Source: a virus. From it: a stretch of DNA of 40,113 nt. The stretch spans positions 1 to 40,113 of IMG/VR virus record IMGVR_UViG_3300023174_000010, one strand, 5' to 3'. Positions within the stretch are counted from its first letter, which is position 1. Every line of letters begins with the position of its first letter. The translations under genes were made by a program, and so were the position numbers. Positions 1 through 8,348 of this stretch are shown here, piece by piece. Below the pieces are notes generated by a model. The model was given only the letters and a program-made list of their open reading frames with translations. It was not told the origin of the DNA and made no database searches.

Positions 1-127
1 AATTAAGAAAGATGTTTACAATAGGTCTTCCAGCATCACCACTAACTGCTTCACGAATCTTCTCAATAGAAGTCATATCTAGCCCTTCTGGGCTATTTGC
101 CATATCTACAATTCTTCCTGTTTTAGG
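1..127. repeat. Terminal overlap, left copy (circular contig)
   Basis: These 127 bases are identical to 39987-40113. Both copies lie inside the same gp16-like reading frame, and joining the ends keeps that frame open. A 127-bp exact overlap is the typical end product of a de Bruijn assembler run with k=127, so this is probably an assembly overlap of a circular contig and not the phage's own terminal repeat. Confidence 0.95.
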
Positions 128-1126
128 GAGATTACCAAGGAACGTAGAGGCTTCTAGCTGAGACTTATCGTTAAATACGCCACCACTTGAGGGTGCAGAA
201 CTAACAGAGGCAGTTCCTTTTGGGACTCCTAGTTCTTCAGCGGTCATTAGGGCATTCCCACGCCCATCAGTTCCAGGCATATCGTAAAGGCGATCCTCCC
301 TTGCGTTTATTCTATCTGTTTCTTCTTTTCCAATAAATGCTGGTTCATCTACTTCTCCAAATTCTTGTTTAAGCTTTACATCTACATCATCTCCAGCTTT
401 AGCAAGGAGGCTTTCAGCTAGGGTCAAATCCCCTGCTTCTACAGCCCTTTTAGCACCTCTAAGTGCTTTTACTCCGCTAATAAGACCATCGACAACTCCA
501 CCAGCAAGCAGACCTTCTACGGCATTCTTTAGCCTTCCTTCAAAGATTGAATCTTCCTGGTCAGAAGCCAAGTATTCAGTAATTGGATTCTGTAGTTGCG
601 GAACGGATTCGATAAGGTTAGATAGACGCTCTTGGTGCTCATCAAAAACAGAGAAGTCAGCTACAGCACCCGCAATTGCTCCTTTTGCTACATTAGACTT
701 AGCAATGTAGTTACCCACTTTACCAAGCTTAGCTAGTTTGCCTAGCTTAGAAGCCCTTCCTAGCCATCCAAATACAGGGGTAAATCCAACAAGAAAGTCT
801 GTTGCATTCTCTACAACACTACCTGCCATTGTTTTAGAATGTCCAAGCCGATTGATTGTTCCCTCTGGTAAGTTACCGAGAGTTACAAGGTCAGCTACAC
901 TTTCTGTTGCACCTAAAACTCCACGGATAGGAGCAAGAGCTAGATCGGCAATTAGAGAAGGCTCATCGGCAGTAGCGTCAACAGGGGGTTGCATTGCAGG
1001 TTGACCAGGCATAGCTGGATCAATAGCCATCTGGTTAGGATCAACTGGAATTGAAGAAGGCATTGCAAACGGAACATTTTGGTCTGCCAAACTTTGTTGG
1101 ATTTCTTCTACACTATTAAATCTCAT
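1..1126 (-). CDS. Internal virion protein D (T7 gp16-like), N-terminal part; continues across the window junction
   Basis: This is the first part of a gene that starts with ATG at 1126, overlapping the stop of the upstream gp15-like gene as ATGA (1123-1126). The frame is open without a stop down to base 1 and continues at 39986. With the circle closed the gene is 3945 nt, 1314 residues, nearly the length of T7 gp16 (1318). In T7 this protein is ejected and forms part of the channel through the cell envelope. The N-terminus starts MRFNSVEEIQQSLADQ, is followed by a proline- and methionine-rich stretch, then by a glycine/lysine/alanine-rich amphipathic segment (around residues 105-145) that could contact membranes. 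I do not see the lytic transglycosylase domain that begins T7 gp16. Identification rests on length, order after gp15-like and the long helical C-terminal part. Confidence 0.85.
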   Translation of the reverse strand, partial: MRFNSVEEIQQSLADQNVPFAMPSSIPVDPNQMAIDPAMPGQPAMQPPVDATADEPSLIADLALAPIRGVLGATESVADLVTLGNLPEGTINRLGHSKTMAGSVVENATDFLVGFTPVFGWLGRASKLGKLAKLGKVGNYIAKSNVAKGAIAGAVADFSVFDEHQERLSNLIESVPQLQNPITEYLASDQEDSIFEGRLKNAVEGLLAGGVVDGLISGVKALRGAKRAVEAGDLTLAESLLAKAGDDVDVKLKQEFGEVDEPAFIGKEETDRINAREDRLYDMPGTDGRGNALMTAEELGVPKGTASVSSAPSSGGVFNDKSQLEASTFLGNLPKTGRIVDMANSPEGLDMTSIEKIREAVSGDAGRPIVNIFLN

Positions 1127-3636
1127 CGGTAAATTCCTAGCAGATAAGTTTGCTGTTGCATATAAGAATCCTGTTCATCGTCAGTGTTTAGTTCAAGCCT
1201 TTTAAAGATTCCTCCAAGGGCATTATCTTTGTTCCCCGCTTGATATTCTTTAACTAACTCATTCATTTGAGACAAAGATTGAAAGTGAGTTGAAAATGCC
1301 TTTACTCGCTCGCCAAAAGAATTTGCTTGGTCTACTGAATTTTTACCTGGTCCACCAGCAACGTTAAAGGGAATAGGAAGCCCTTCTTCTGTCTTGCCTT
1401 TTGCTATTTCATTGGGGGAGAACCCACCAATAATTTTTAAATCCCAATATTGATCCTTTTTCTTAGATAGCTCCTCATCCTTGTATTTAATTGTTTTTAA
1501 TTGTGGTGCAACAAAACCAAAGCCTCCCCCATCCATAAGCATTGCACTTTCTGGGACATCTACCTTTCCTTCAATAATGTCTTTAGCCAAAAGAGGAAGG
1601 ATCTTGTTAATCTGACCATAAATCTTTTCGTCTTGTTCTTTAATGGCTGAAATAGCCATACGATCTTGCTGAGTAATGCCAGGAGAGTTTTCGTCAAGAC
1701 CTGCATCACGAAGAATAAGCCTACGCTTTGCGTTAGCCCGATACCTGTTGTTTAGAACTGATGGACTTTCAAATGCCTGTCCGTTGTAGCTTTCTTTCTC
1801 CTTAAATAACTCTCCAATAAATCCTTCTGGAATGTTAATTTGATCTGACCTCAGACTTGCTTCAGCACTCTTAGATTTCTCAATTGAATTAGATAGCTTT
1901 TCATACTTACTTTGAGCATCTTTAAACACTTCAGTCTGTGCTTCTACTGCGACTTTCTGAATGTTACCCTGGATAATCTCAGCATCTGACTTATTTGGGC
2001 TAGTCTTTCGTTCTTCTTCAATAATAACACGAAGCTTGTCTTGAATCTTCTGGTTAATTACAGGTCGGCTTGCTGTTGATAGTAAGGTTTGGCCAACAAG
2101 TTCGCTTCCTTTATTTCCATCTAGCTGAGTAATGTTTGTTGCGACAACCTTTTCAATCTTATCTACAGAGTCAACAACGTAAGGATTCTTTGCTAATCCA
2201 ACTCCATCCCTAAGCTTTTGAATCTCAATCATAGCAAAAGGTCTGCTATTGGTAGCATTTCTTCCCCAACCACGCTTTTCGTCAATTAATTCTACAATGC
2301 CCTCTGCCGTTTCAATATCTCCTTTTTGAAGGGCAATCTTAAGCTCCCCAAGAGATTCTGGATCTTCCCTGTACTGGTCTTTAACAAGTTTTTGTGTTTG
2401 TTCTGAAAGCATTGCTCTTGCTTGACCAGCATATGTTGGATTTTCTTTTAGAGAAAACGATCCACCATTTGCCATAGGAATATTTTCAAGATCGTTAAGC
2501 ATTTTTTTCTGAATTTCTGGATCGAGCAAGTCATTAGGATCTTCAACTTCACCTAGATATTTATAACCAATATTTAAAGCGTGATCTTGAATAGCATAGA
2601 TTCTATCTGTCCTATTTTGTTCATTCTTGTTATTTGCTTGTTCTTCTATTGCATCAATTCGTGAATACAAGCCCTGAAACACACCAAAGTTGCCACCAGC
2701 ACCGAGCTTAGCACCTGTCTGGGTAGGAATGCTTTCGTACTTCTGAAGCTCACTACGAGCACCATCTGGATTGTCTTTGGCTAGTCTTAAAATATAAGGC
2801 TGAAGCGATCCTTCTGCCCATTTGTTAAAAACATTAGGAACGTTTGCGTTAGACACACGTGTTAGCCATTGCTGAACCTGGGCTTGCTTGTCCTCATCAC
2901 GAAGGTTTGTATCAAATAGAATGTCTTGTCCTTCTTGAGAAAGAAGCTCCTCCATTTTCCCTTGCCTTCCGTTCCACCTAATTTTAACGGATTGCTCTGC
3001 AATGCCCTCATTAATCTTTAAGATCTGTTCCCTTGCGGAGCTATTAAAAATCTGTGAGTTGTTAGAATTGCTATTTAGCCATTCGTTGGAAGCTTCTTCT
3101 AGTACTGAATAAGGGTCTTCAGTATTCATCGGATTGTTCAAGCGATCAGCATACTTAAGAGAGCCGTTTGTCTGGTCTTTAGAGTTTAAAACAAAATTGT
3201 AGTAATCACTCTTAGCCACACGCTGAGCAGATAGCTTCTGTAAAGCCGTGTAGTACTGAGGAGTCTGCTCTGCCTTAATAATTCCTTCCGCAATGCTCTG
3301 CTTTACATCCTTCTTCCCAATCTCTCTAGCTTTCTCAATCCCAAGAATATTTGCATCTTCCTGAGCAATCCTTTCTGAAAGCTTAGCTTCTACTGCTTGG
3401 TCACGAACATAGGCAGTACCAAAAGCTTTTAACTGAGGGTTAAGTTCTGAAAGTGCTTCCGACACCTGGAGTAGCTCATTAGCGTTCGACCTAGAAGGTG
3501 CTGTCCACTCAACCTGGGGAGGAGCAGAGAACTGAGAAGGCTGGATGCTTGAAGCAACTGGACGGATAGTTGGGGCTTGTCCCTCTAACCCTGTTGCAGA
3601 CCTGCCACTCCGAGGAACAATTTTCTCTTCAGCCAT
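1123..3636 (-). CDS. Internal virion protein C (T7 gp15-like)
   Basis: An 837-residue, highly charged, helix-rich protein without signal peptide or membrane segment. T7 gp15 is 747 residues; here the position between a gp14-like and a gp16-like gene and the general composition support the same role: part of the inner core stacked on the portal, ejected with gp14 and gp16 to form the DNA-ejection channel. The N-terminus (about 1-50) is low-complexity, rich in Ser/Pro/Gln; the rest reads as successive helices with many Glu/Lys/Gln residues. It starts 3 nt after the gp14-like stop and ends with TGA overlapping the next ATG. No enzymatic motif is visible, so the call rests mainly on synteny and size. 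Confidence 0.78.
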   Translation of the reverse strand: MAEEKIVPRSGRSATGLEGQAPTIRPVASSIQPSQFSAPPQVEWTAPSRSNANELLQVSEALSELNPQLKAFGTAYVRDQAVEAKLSERIAQEDANILGIEKAREIGKKDVKQSIAEGIIKAEQTPQYYTALQKLSAQRVAKSDYYNFVLNSKDQTNGSLKYADRLNNPMNTEDPYSVLEEASNEWLNSNSNNSQIFNSSAREQILKINEGIAEQSVKIRWNGRQGKMEELLSQEGQDILFDTNLRDEDKQAQVQQWLTRVSNANVPNVFNKWAEGSLQPYILRLAKDNPDGARSELQKYESIPTQTGAKLGAGGNFGVFQGLYSRIDAIEEQANNKNEQNRTDRIYAIQDHALNIGYKYLGEVEDPNDLLDPEIQKKMLNDLENIPMANGGSFSLKENPTYAGQARAMLSEQTQKLVKDQYREDPESLGELKIALQKGDIETAEGIVELIDEKRGWGRNATNSRPFAMIEIQKLRDGVGLAKNPYVVDSVDKIEKVVATNITQLDGNKGSELVGQTLLSTASRPVINQKIQDKLRVIIEEERKTSPNKSDAEIIQGNIQKVAVEAQTEVFKDAQSKYEKLSNSIEKSKSAEASLRSDQINIPEGFIGELFKEKESYNGQAFESPSVLNNRYRANAKRRLILRDAGLDENSPGITQQDRMAISAIKEQDEKIYGQINKILPLLAKDIIEGKVDVPESAMLMDGGGFGFVAPQLKTIKYKDEELSKKKDQYWDLKIIGGFSPNEIAKGKTEEGLPIPFNVAGGPGKNSVDQANSFGERVKAFSTHFQSLSQMNELVKEYQAGNKDNALGGIFKRLELNTDDEQDSYMQQQTYLLGIYR

Positions 3637-3639
3637 AAC

Positions 3640-4314
3640 TTAAACCCCAAAAAGACCGCTAACAAGATCTGTAGTCTGACCTGAACCAGCACCATAGGTT
3701 TGGTAGTATTTGTTCGAAAAGTAGCTGTTGGAAGCCGATAGACCTTGGCTAAATAGGTTAGTCGCTAAGACCGATAAGTAAGGCTTCTCTATTGGCCTGT
3801 TAATGCTTGCAATACGCATCTGTGAACCAAACAAGGCATTGGATGAGTTGGTTCTTCGGGCATCGGCTAGGTTTTGAGCATTCAGACTAAAGGCTTGGTC
3901 TTTTAACTGACTCTGCCTTGCTTGAGCCTCAAAGTATCCCAACTCTTGGCGGGTAACCTCATCTAGTAAGCCTTCAATTGAAGCTCCCTGCACTCCAGCT
4001 TCTCCAGAAGCAACCTTTATCTTAGAACGCACTGCTCTAGCTTCTTTAGACACTCCCATAAGCTCCCTAGCAGTAGCTTCTCTCTCTTGGGATAACTGCA
4101 TCTGTCTCGAAAGGGATTCCTGACTATATTGTTGCTGAAGCTGGTTCTGCTCTCGAATAGAACGTTCCTGTTCAAGGCTAGCGAGGTTTGCTTGGTATTG
4201 TGCTTGGTCATTGGCAATTTGATTCTGCCCCTGGTACTGCATTACGCTACTGACCGCACCAATAGCGAATTGACCTAAGCTAAGAGCAATTGGGAGTACT
4301 GCTGGTGCACACAT
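3640..4314 (-). CDS. Internal virion protein B (T7 gp14-like)
   Basis: A 224-residue protein; T7 gp14 is 196 residues. The first about 25 residues are hydrophobic (MCAPAVLPIALSLGQFAIGA), followed by a long Gln/Glu/Arg-rich coiled-coil region (about 30-100) and a helical region containing QELGYFEAQARQSQLKDQAF-type sequence. This layout, a short hydrophobic N-terminus followed by coiled coil, is typical of gp14-family internal proteins, which insert in the outer membrane during DNA ejection. It lies directly between the gp13-like and gp15-like genes with gaps of only 3 nt on each side, indicating a single translational block. Homology cannot be proven without a profile search, but synteny is strong. 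Confidence 0.78.
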   Translation of the reverse strand: MCAPAVLPIALSLGQFAIGAVSSVMQYQGQNQIANDQAQYQANLASLEQERSIREQNQLQQQYSQESLSRQMQLSQEREATARELMGVSKEARAVRSKIKVASGEAGVQGASIEGLLDEVTRQELGYFEAQARQSQLKDQAFSLNAQNLADARRTNSSNALFGSQMRIASINRPIEKPYLSVLATNLFSQGLSASNSYFSNKYYQTYGAGSGQTTDLVSGLFGV

Positions 4315-4317
4315 AAA

Positions 4318-4860
4318 TTACTTCCTTATCTTTGCAAACTCTATAAATGGTTCTTTATTAAGACCATATTCTTTGTGTTCATTAATAAAAACAAAGCCCA
4401 TCCACTTTAACCAAGTAATATGCAAGTCATTTTGTTTGCTAACGACATTGAACAAAAGTGGATAAAGCTCACTAAATGCCTCTAGCCACAATCTACAATT
4501 ACGCAAGAAAGGAATTTTAATTTTTAAAATATCATCTGATCCAACTAACCAGATTATGCCAGCAAACTCAGAATAAGGTACTACACCAAACATAGCAATT
4601 ATAAGTCCTTCAAACTCAAGGGTATAAGTGTGTGTTCCGTATATTTTTATTGCATCTTCAAGCTGATCTTCAGCAGGTTCTTTTGAGTAAGCTTCGACCT
4701 CTCTTAGGTCAACTTTACGCAATCTAGGCCCAAGAGATAAGCCATCTCCAGGTTTAGCCTTTCTAATCAAACACTTTTGTTTTTTATAGTTCCAAAAGGT
4801 TGAAGAGTTAAGCCCTTTGATATGAATTTGTGAGTGTGCCTTCAAAGTCAGCAGAGACAA
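4318..4860 (-). CDS. gp13-like internal protein with acetyltransferase-like fold
   Basis: As drawn, 180 residues, overlapping the end of the gp12-like gene by 53 nt. The recognisable part begins around residue 31 (LIRKAKPGDGL) and includes a central hydrophobic segment (GLIIAMFGVVPYSEFAGIIW) and a C-terminal WLKWMGFVFINEHKEYG stretch, the pattern seen in T7 gp13 and DUF2833-type GNAT-like proteins of T7-like phages (T7 gp13 has 138 residues). A TTG start at 4770 would give 150 residues and remove most of the overlap, so the true start is uncertain; neither start has a clear ribosome binding site. Likely a minor internal or morphogenesis protein needed for core assembly; an enzymatic activity is not implied. 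Confidence 0.75.
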   Translation of the reverse strand: MSLLTLKAHSQIHIKGLNSSTFWNYKKQKCLIRKAKPGDGLSLGPRLRKVDLREVEAYSKEPAEDQLEDAIKIYGTHTYTLEFEGLIIAMFGVVPYSEFAGIIWLVGSDDILKIKIPFLRNCRLWLEAFSELYPLLFNVVSKQNDLHITWLKWMGFVFINEHKEYGLNKEPFIEFAKIRK

Positions 4861-7800
4861 AACAACAGGGGTAGTGGGAGTTGTTTAATAGGGTTAAGAA
4901 GCAGTTATCAGACCGCAAGAACAATGGGAAGCGGTAAGTACCAGACTTAAGTGAGCCGTTGTTTACAAAGTCGTAGTTGTAGGAGTTACCTTGAGCTACA
5001 TCACCAGACGTAACCGCAATGGAGAACTGCTTTGAGTTTGTATACGAGATATACCCATACTTTAGCTGGTAATTACCACTGGATACCAAGATCTGGCCTC
5101 CCTTTTGCCCTGGAGCACGTAGGGCTACTGGAGTTATGGTGTGAATCATAGGATAAGGGATGCCCACGTAAATTGGACCAGCATATTGGCTCAGTTGCCC
5201 TTGTATTGTAATGATAGTGACAGCACTTGATCCTGAACCAGAAATCGTAGAACTTATTAAAGGCACAACATCTAGTGTAGATTTTGAATATAGAACTTGC
5301 TCTTGATTTAAATGAATGTTTTTGATTTTATCAAATACGATTGCTTTTGATTTAATGTCAGTAATTAGGTCTGGATTCTCATCGTCAAACGTAAAGTAGC
5401 TTATTAGGTTTGACCCAAAATCCATATTAAGTTTTTGGTACTGAATGTTTCTGGATTCTGGAGTGTACTTATTAGCGTTTGAAAATGCTCCGTTAGCAGA
5501 AGAAGCAAGAGTAGACATAGTAGGACCATAGGATGCGTAGTAATTGCTTTGAATAGTTGAAGATGCGGTACTTATAATTGCTATGTTGTCAAGTTTTCCG
5601 TTAAAATCAGAGAAATTGTAAGATCCTATACCCAAGTATGCAGATGCTTGTGAAAATTCAGAGGCAAAAACGTTAGCAGATGTTCCACCATTAAGTTGAA
5701 TATAAAGATATGTGTTTGTTGATATTGTTACAGAAGTAATAGTAAAGAAATTCCAAGAATTAGCAATAACATCATTTGCTGTAATCGCTGTCCATCCATA
5801 ATTTAAATCAACTTTCTTAAAAACCCTTAATTTTCCTCCTTCTATCGCAAGCTGAACTGCTCTCCAGTTATCATTTACCCCTTTATCTAATTCAAAAATA
5901 ATTTGGTTACTTATTGAAGTAGGCTTAAAATAACCGCTAATTGTAAAATTATGGGAAGATAAAGTAGACCTATAAAAAGTATCTGAATTAGATGAGTATA
6001 AATAAGAATTACCATCTCCTAGCAAGCGAACAGAGGAATCTACTTCTGGCGAAGCTCCAGCTACAATTGTAGGCAATTGGGATGCGTAGTTTAATGGCAA
6101 AGTTATAGCCGTAGTGTCTGTACCTGAATTATAAGTACTAGTAGTTCCAGATAAATTATAAGTGCTGTCTGGCCAAATTGTAACCATCCTGTCGATACGA
6201 GGCATATATGGAAGGTATGATTTTGTTTGAAAAGACTGAAAATCAATTTTTTCAAGGTACAGAGAGTAAGAATCCTCTTTTCTTTCAATAAGAAGGTATA
6301 GATTCTCTTTCTTAAAGAATATATTAAGAATTCTAGTAGCTGGACCAAACATAAATTTACACCAAGCCCCTTGGACTCTTTCAGACCCTACGTTTAGGTA
6401 TTTATAGATATAAATAACATTGTTTACAGAAGAATCACCAAAAGTTTTCTTTGTCAAAACTGCTAATACGTTTTCTGTATCAGACGCAGTTATTTTAGAT
6501 ATTTTACCTTCAATATACTTAGGAATGTTTAGTGTAATCTCATTAGCATCCATATATCCGTTTTCTGGATTTAGGAAGTATTCTTTAACTCCAGAAAAGC
6601 TATCTTTGAAGTAAGGAAAATAAACATTTTTCCCTGTACCAACAGGAGCAACTTCTGGAATAGCAGAGAAATTAGTTGTAATTTGAATAGAAGCCGTTTT
6701 TGCTGTTAAATTATCTGTGCCAATTAAGCTGAACTGAGAGTTTTCGGAAAAGAGAAGCAATCGATCAAAAAACGGAATAGCGTAATTTAGATTAGATACG
6801 TTTACCGAACTAGATGCAATATCAATAGGATCTGTGTCTAGATTTTGTGTAATAGTTGTTTTAAAGAAATTAAAGTACTCTCCAGATTCGGAGAATATAA
6901 TGTTTTCTTCCGATAAAAACCCAAGTCTATTTTTATAAAAGAAAATATCATTAATTCTTTTGAGAGATTGAGAAGGTAAATTTAAAAAAGATGGATTTTT
7001 GTTTGTCTCGCTATCGCCACAAATCTTATTAGTCCATTTTGGAGGTTGATATGTTGATCCACCCCAGCTTCTAGATACTCCGTCTAAAGGAGTGAAAGCA
7101 AAATTACCGCTAGAAAGACGCACCAGTGCCCAAGGCATTGTAGCTGAATCAATTTCATAATATTCACCAGGGGCTATTGTTTCCTTCCAAAGCCCTTCTC
7201 CTTGAACTACTGAACTGCTAGGAAAATCGAATTTTACCCAATATTCATCGCCTATGTCTTGGGGATAGCCTATAATTTTATAGATAATTCCCTTTGCTCC
7301 GTTTCTTGGCAACTCAGAAAAAGATTGAACCTCTTCCCAATTTAATTGAATTAATGCACCGCTTGCACTATCGGACACGGAAATATCCCATATTACATCT
7401 CCATTTGCGTCAAAACCTGTAGTGTTCGGAGTGCCTGTAGCCGTATTCCATAATATCAAGGTTGATCCTTGATTTGTATAACTCCATCCAGATACGCCTG
7501 TTGCATTCGCAATATTGGTAGCAGTTCCAGTTCCATTTGCGGTTGCAGTTGCAGGTGAACCATTTGTCCACATACTCCTCATCTCTTGAGCCATTCCGTC
7601 CGTTTGTAGCATAAGGTTGTTAAGTTCACAAAAGCCTGAAAATAAACTTGTAGTAGCTCCGTAATTATCAATTCTACTAGTACGAAAAAAAGTGTCGTTT
7701 GCTTGGTCTGCCCCCTGGGTAGTCATATAGGTTGTATTAGAAATTGTGTATAGTGTAAGCCTATTTACGCCAGCCCCACTTACAACAGGGTTAGTGCCTA

Positions 7801-8347
7801 TTCTTATGTTTATTGTACATCTTTCAGTAAGCTGTTTAAATGTTATCATCGCCACTTTAATTCTTCTATTTTTTGTTGTACTAAAAATAGATTGCGTGAC
7901 TAAATTTGAAGTATATCTTGGATAGGCTGTTTTATTTAATACAAACGTGTAATCAGCAATAGTAAGCATCTTAAAATCATCTGTGTTTCCTGTAAGATAT
8001 GCTGAAGCTGAAGCTGGAGGAGTAAGGTCAGGAGTTGCCCCTCCATAATAAACAAGTTTTTCAGTCCCATCTAAATCCCAAACTCTAATCTTACCTTCTC
8101 TAATCTCAGTTATGTATTTTTCTGTTTCACTCCGATCAATAAAGTGGGAAGAAGAATTAGAAGAAGCTTGAGTAGTAGGAGTAAGAAGTCTTTTAATATG
8201 TTGGGATGGAGGACGTTTAGTAAGCCCCTCTACAACTGAAGGGTACGTATTAACAGACTCCTCTGCCTGGGAGGGAAACCTCATTGTACGAGGTTGCTGG
8301 CTTACCCCACTTACAAAGTTCGGGATGTTAGCAATGATATTAGGCAT
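4808..8347 (-). CDS. Tail tubular protein B (T7 gp12-like) with LamG-type insertion
   Basis: A 1179-residue nozzle protein; T7 gp12 is 794. The N-terminus carries the family signature FVSGVSQQPRTMRFPSQAEE followed by NTYPSVVEGLTKRPPS, and the middle part has FFYKNRLGFLSEENIIFSES, both typical of gp12. The extra length lies mainly between about residues 760 and 950: a beta-rich segment with NFTISGYFKP, GGKLRVFKKV, SWNFFTITSV and FNGKLDNIAIIS, which is the pattern of a laminin-G/concanavalin-like domain. After it the gp12-like C-terminus resumes (YVGIPYPMIH). The insertion probably forms an outward lobe on the tail nozzle that could bind glycans. Starts 1 nt after the gp11-like stop. Confidence 0.9.
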   Translation of the reverse strand: MPNIIANIPNFVSGVSQQPRTMRFPSQAEESVNTYPSVVEGLTKRPPSQHIKRLLTPTTQASSNSSSHFIDRSETEKYITEIREGKIRVWDLDGTEKLVYYGGATPDLTPPASASAYLTGNTDDFKMLTIADYTFVLNKTAYPRYTSNLVTQSIFSTTKNRRIKVAMITFKQLTERCTINIRIGTNPVVSGAGVNRLTLYTISNTTYMTTQGADQANDTFFRTSRIDNYGATTSLFSGFCELNNLMLQTDGMAQEMRSMWTNGSPATATANGTGTATNIANATGVSGWSYTNQGSTLILWNTATGTPNTTGFDANGDVIWDISVSDSASGALIQLNWEEVQSFSELPRNGAKGIIYKIIGYPQDIGDEYWVKFDFPSSSVVQGEGLWKETIAPGEYYEIDSATMPWALVRLSSGNFAFTPLDGVSRSWGGSTYQPPKWTNKICGDSETNKNPSFLNLPSQSLKRINDIFFYKNRLGFLSEENIIFSESGEYFNFFKTTITQNLDTDPIDIASSSVNVSNLNYAIPFFDRLLLFSENSQFSLIGTDNLTAKTASIQITTNFSAIPEVAPVGTGKNVYFPYFKDSFSGVKEYFLNPENGYMDANEITLNIPKYIEGKISKITASDTENVLAVLTKKTFGDSSVNNVIYIYKYLNVGSERVQGAWCKFMFGPATRILNIFFKKENLYLLIERKEDSYSLYLEKIDFQSFQTKSYLPYMPRIDRMVTIWPDSTYNLSGTTSTYNSGTDTTAITLPLNYASQLPTIVAGASPEVDSSVRLLGDGNSYLYSSNSDTFYRSTLSSHNFTISGYFKPTSISNQIIFELDKGVNDNWRAVQLAIEGGKLRVFKKVDLNYGWTAITANDVIANSWNFFTITSVTISTNTYLYIQLNGGTSANVFASEFSQASAYLGIGSYNFSDFNGKLDNIAIISTASSTIQSNYYASYGPTMSTLASSANGAFSNANKYTPESRNIQYQKLNMDFGSNLISYFTFDDENPDLITDIKSKAIVFDKIKNIHLNQEQVLYSKSTLDVVPLISSTISGSGSSAVTIITIQGQLSQYAGPIYVGIPYPMIHTITPVALRAPGQKGGQILVSSGNYQLKYGYISYTNSKQFSIAVTSGDVAQGNSYNYDFVNNGSLKSGTYRFPLFLRSDNCFLTLLNNSHYPCCFVSADFEGTLTNSYQRA

Positions 8348-8348
8348 A

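Noticed and set aside
738-1004. Plus-strand frame of 88 codons
   Set aside because: Lies opposite the gp16-like gene, which is open through this region and crosses the window junction.
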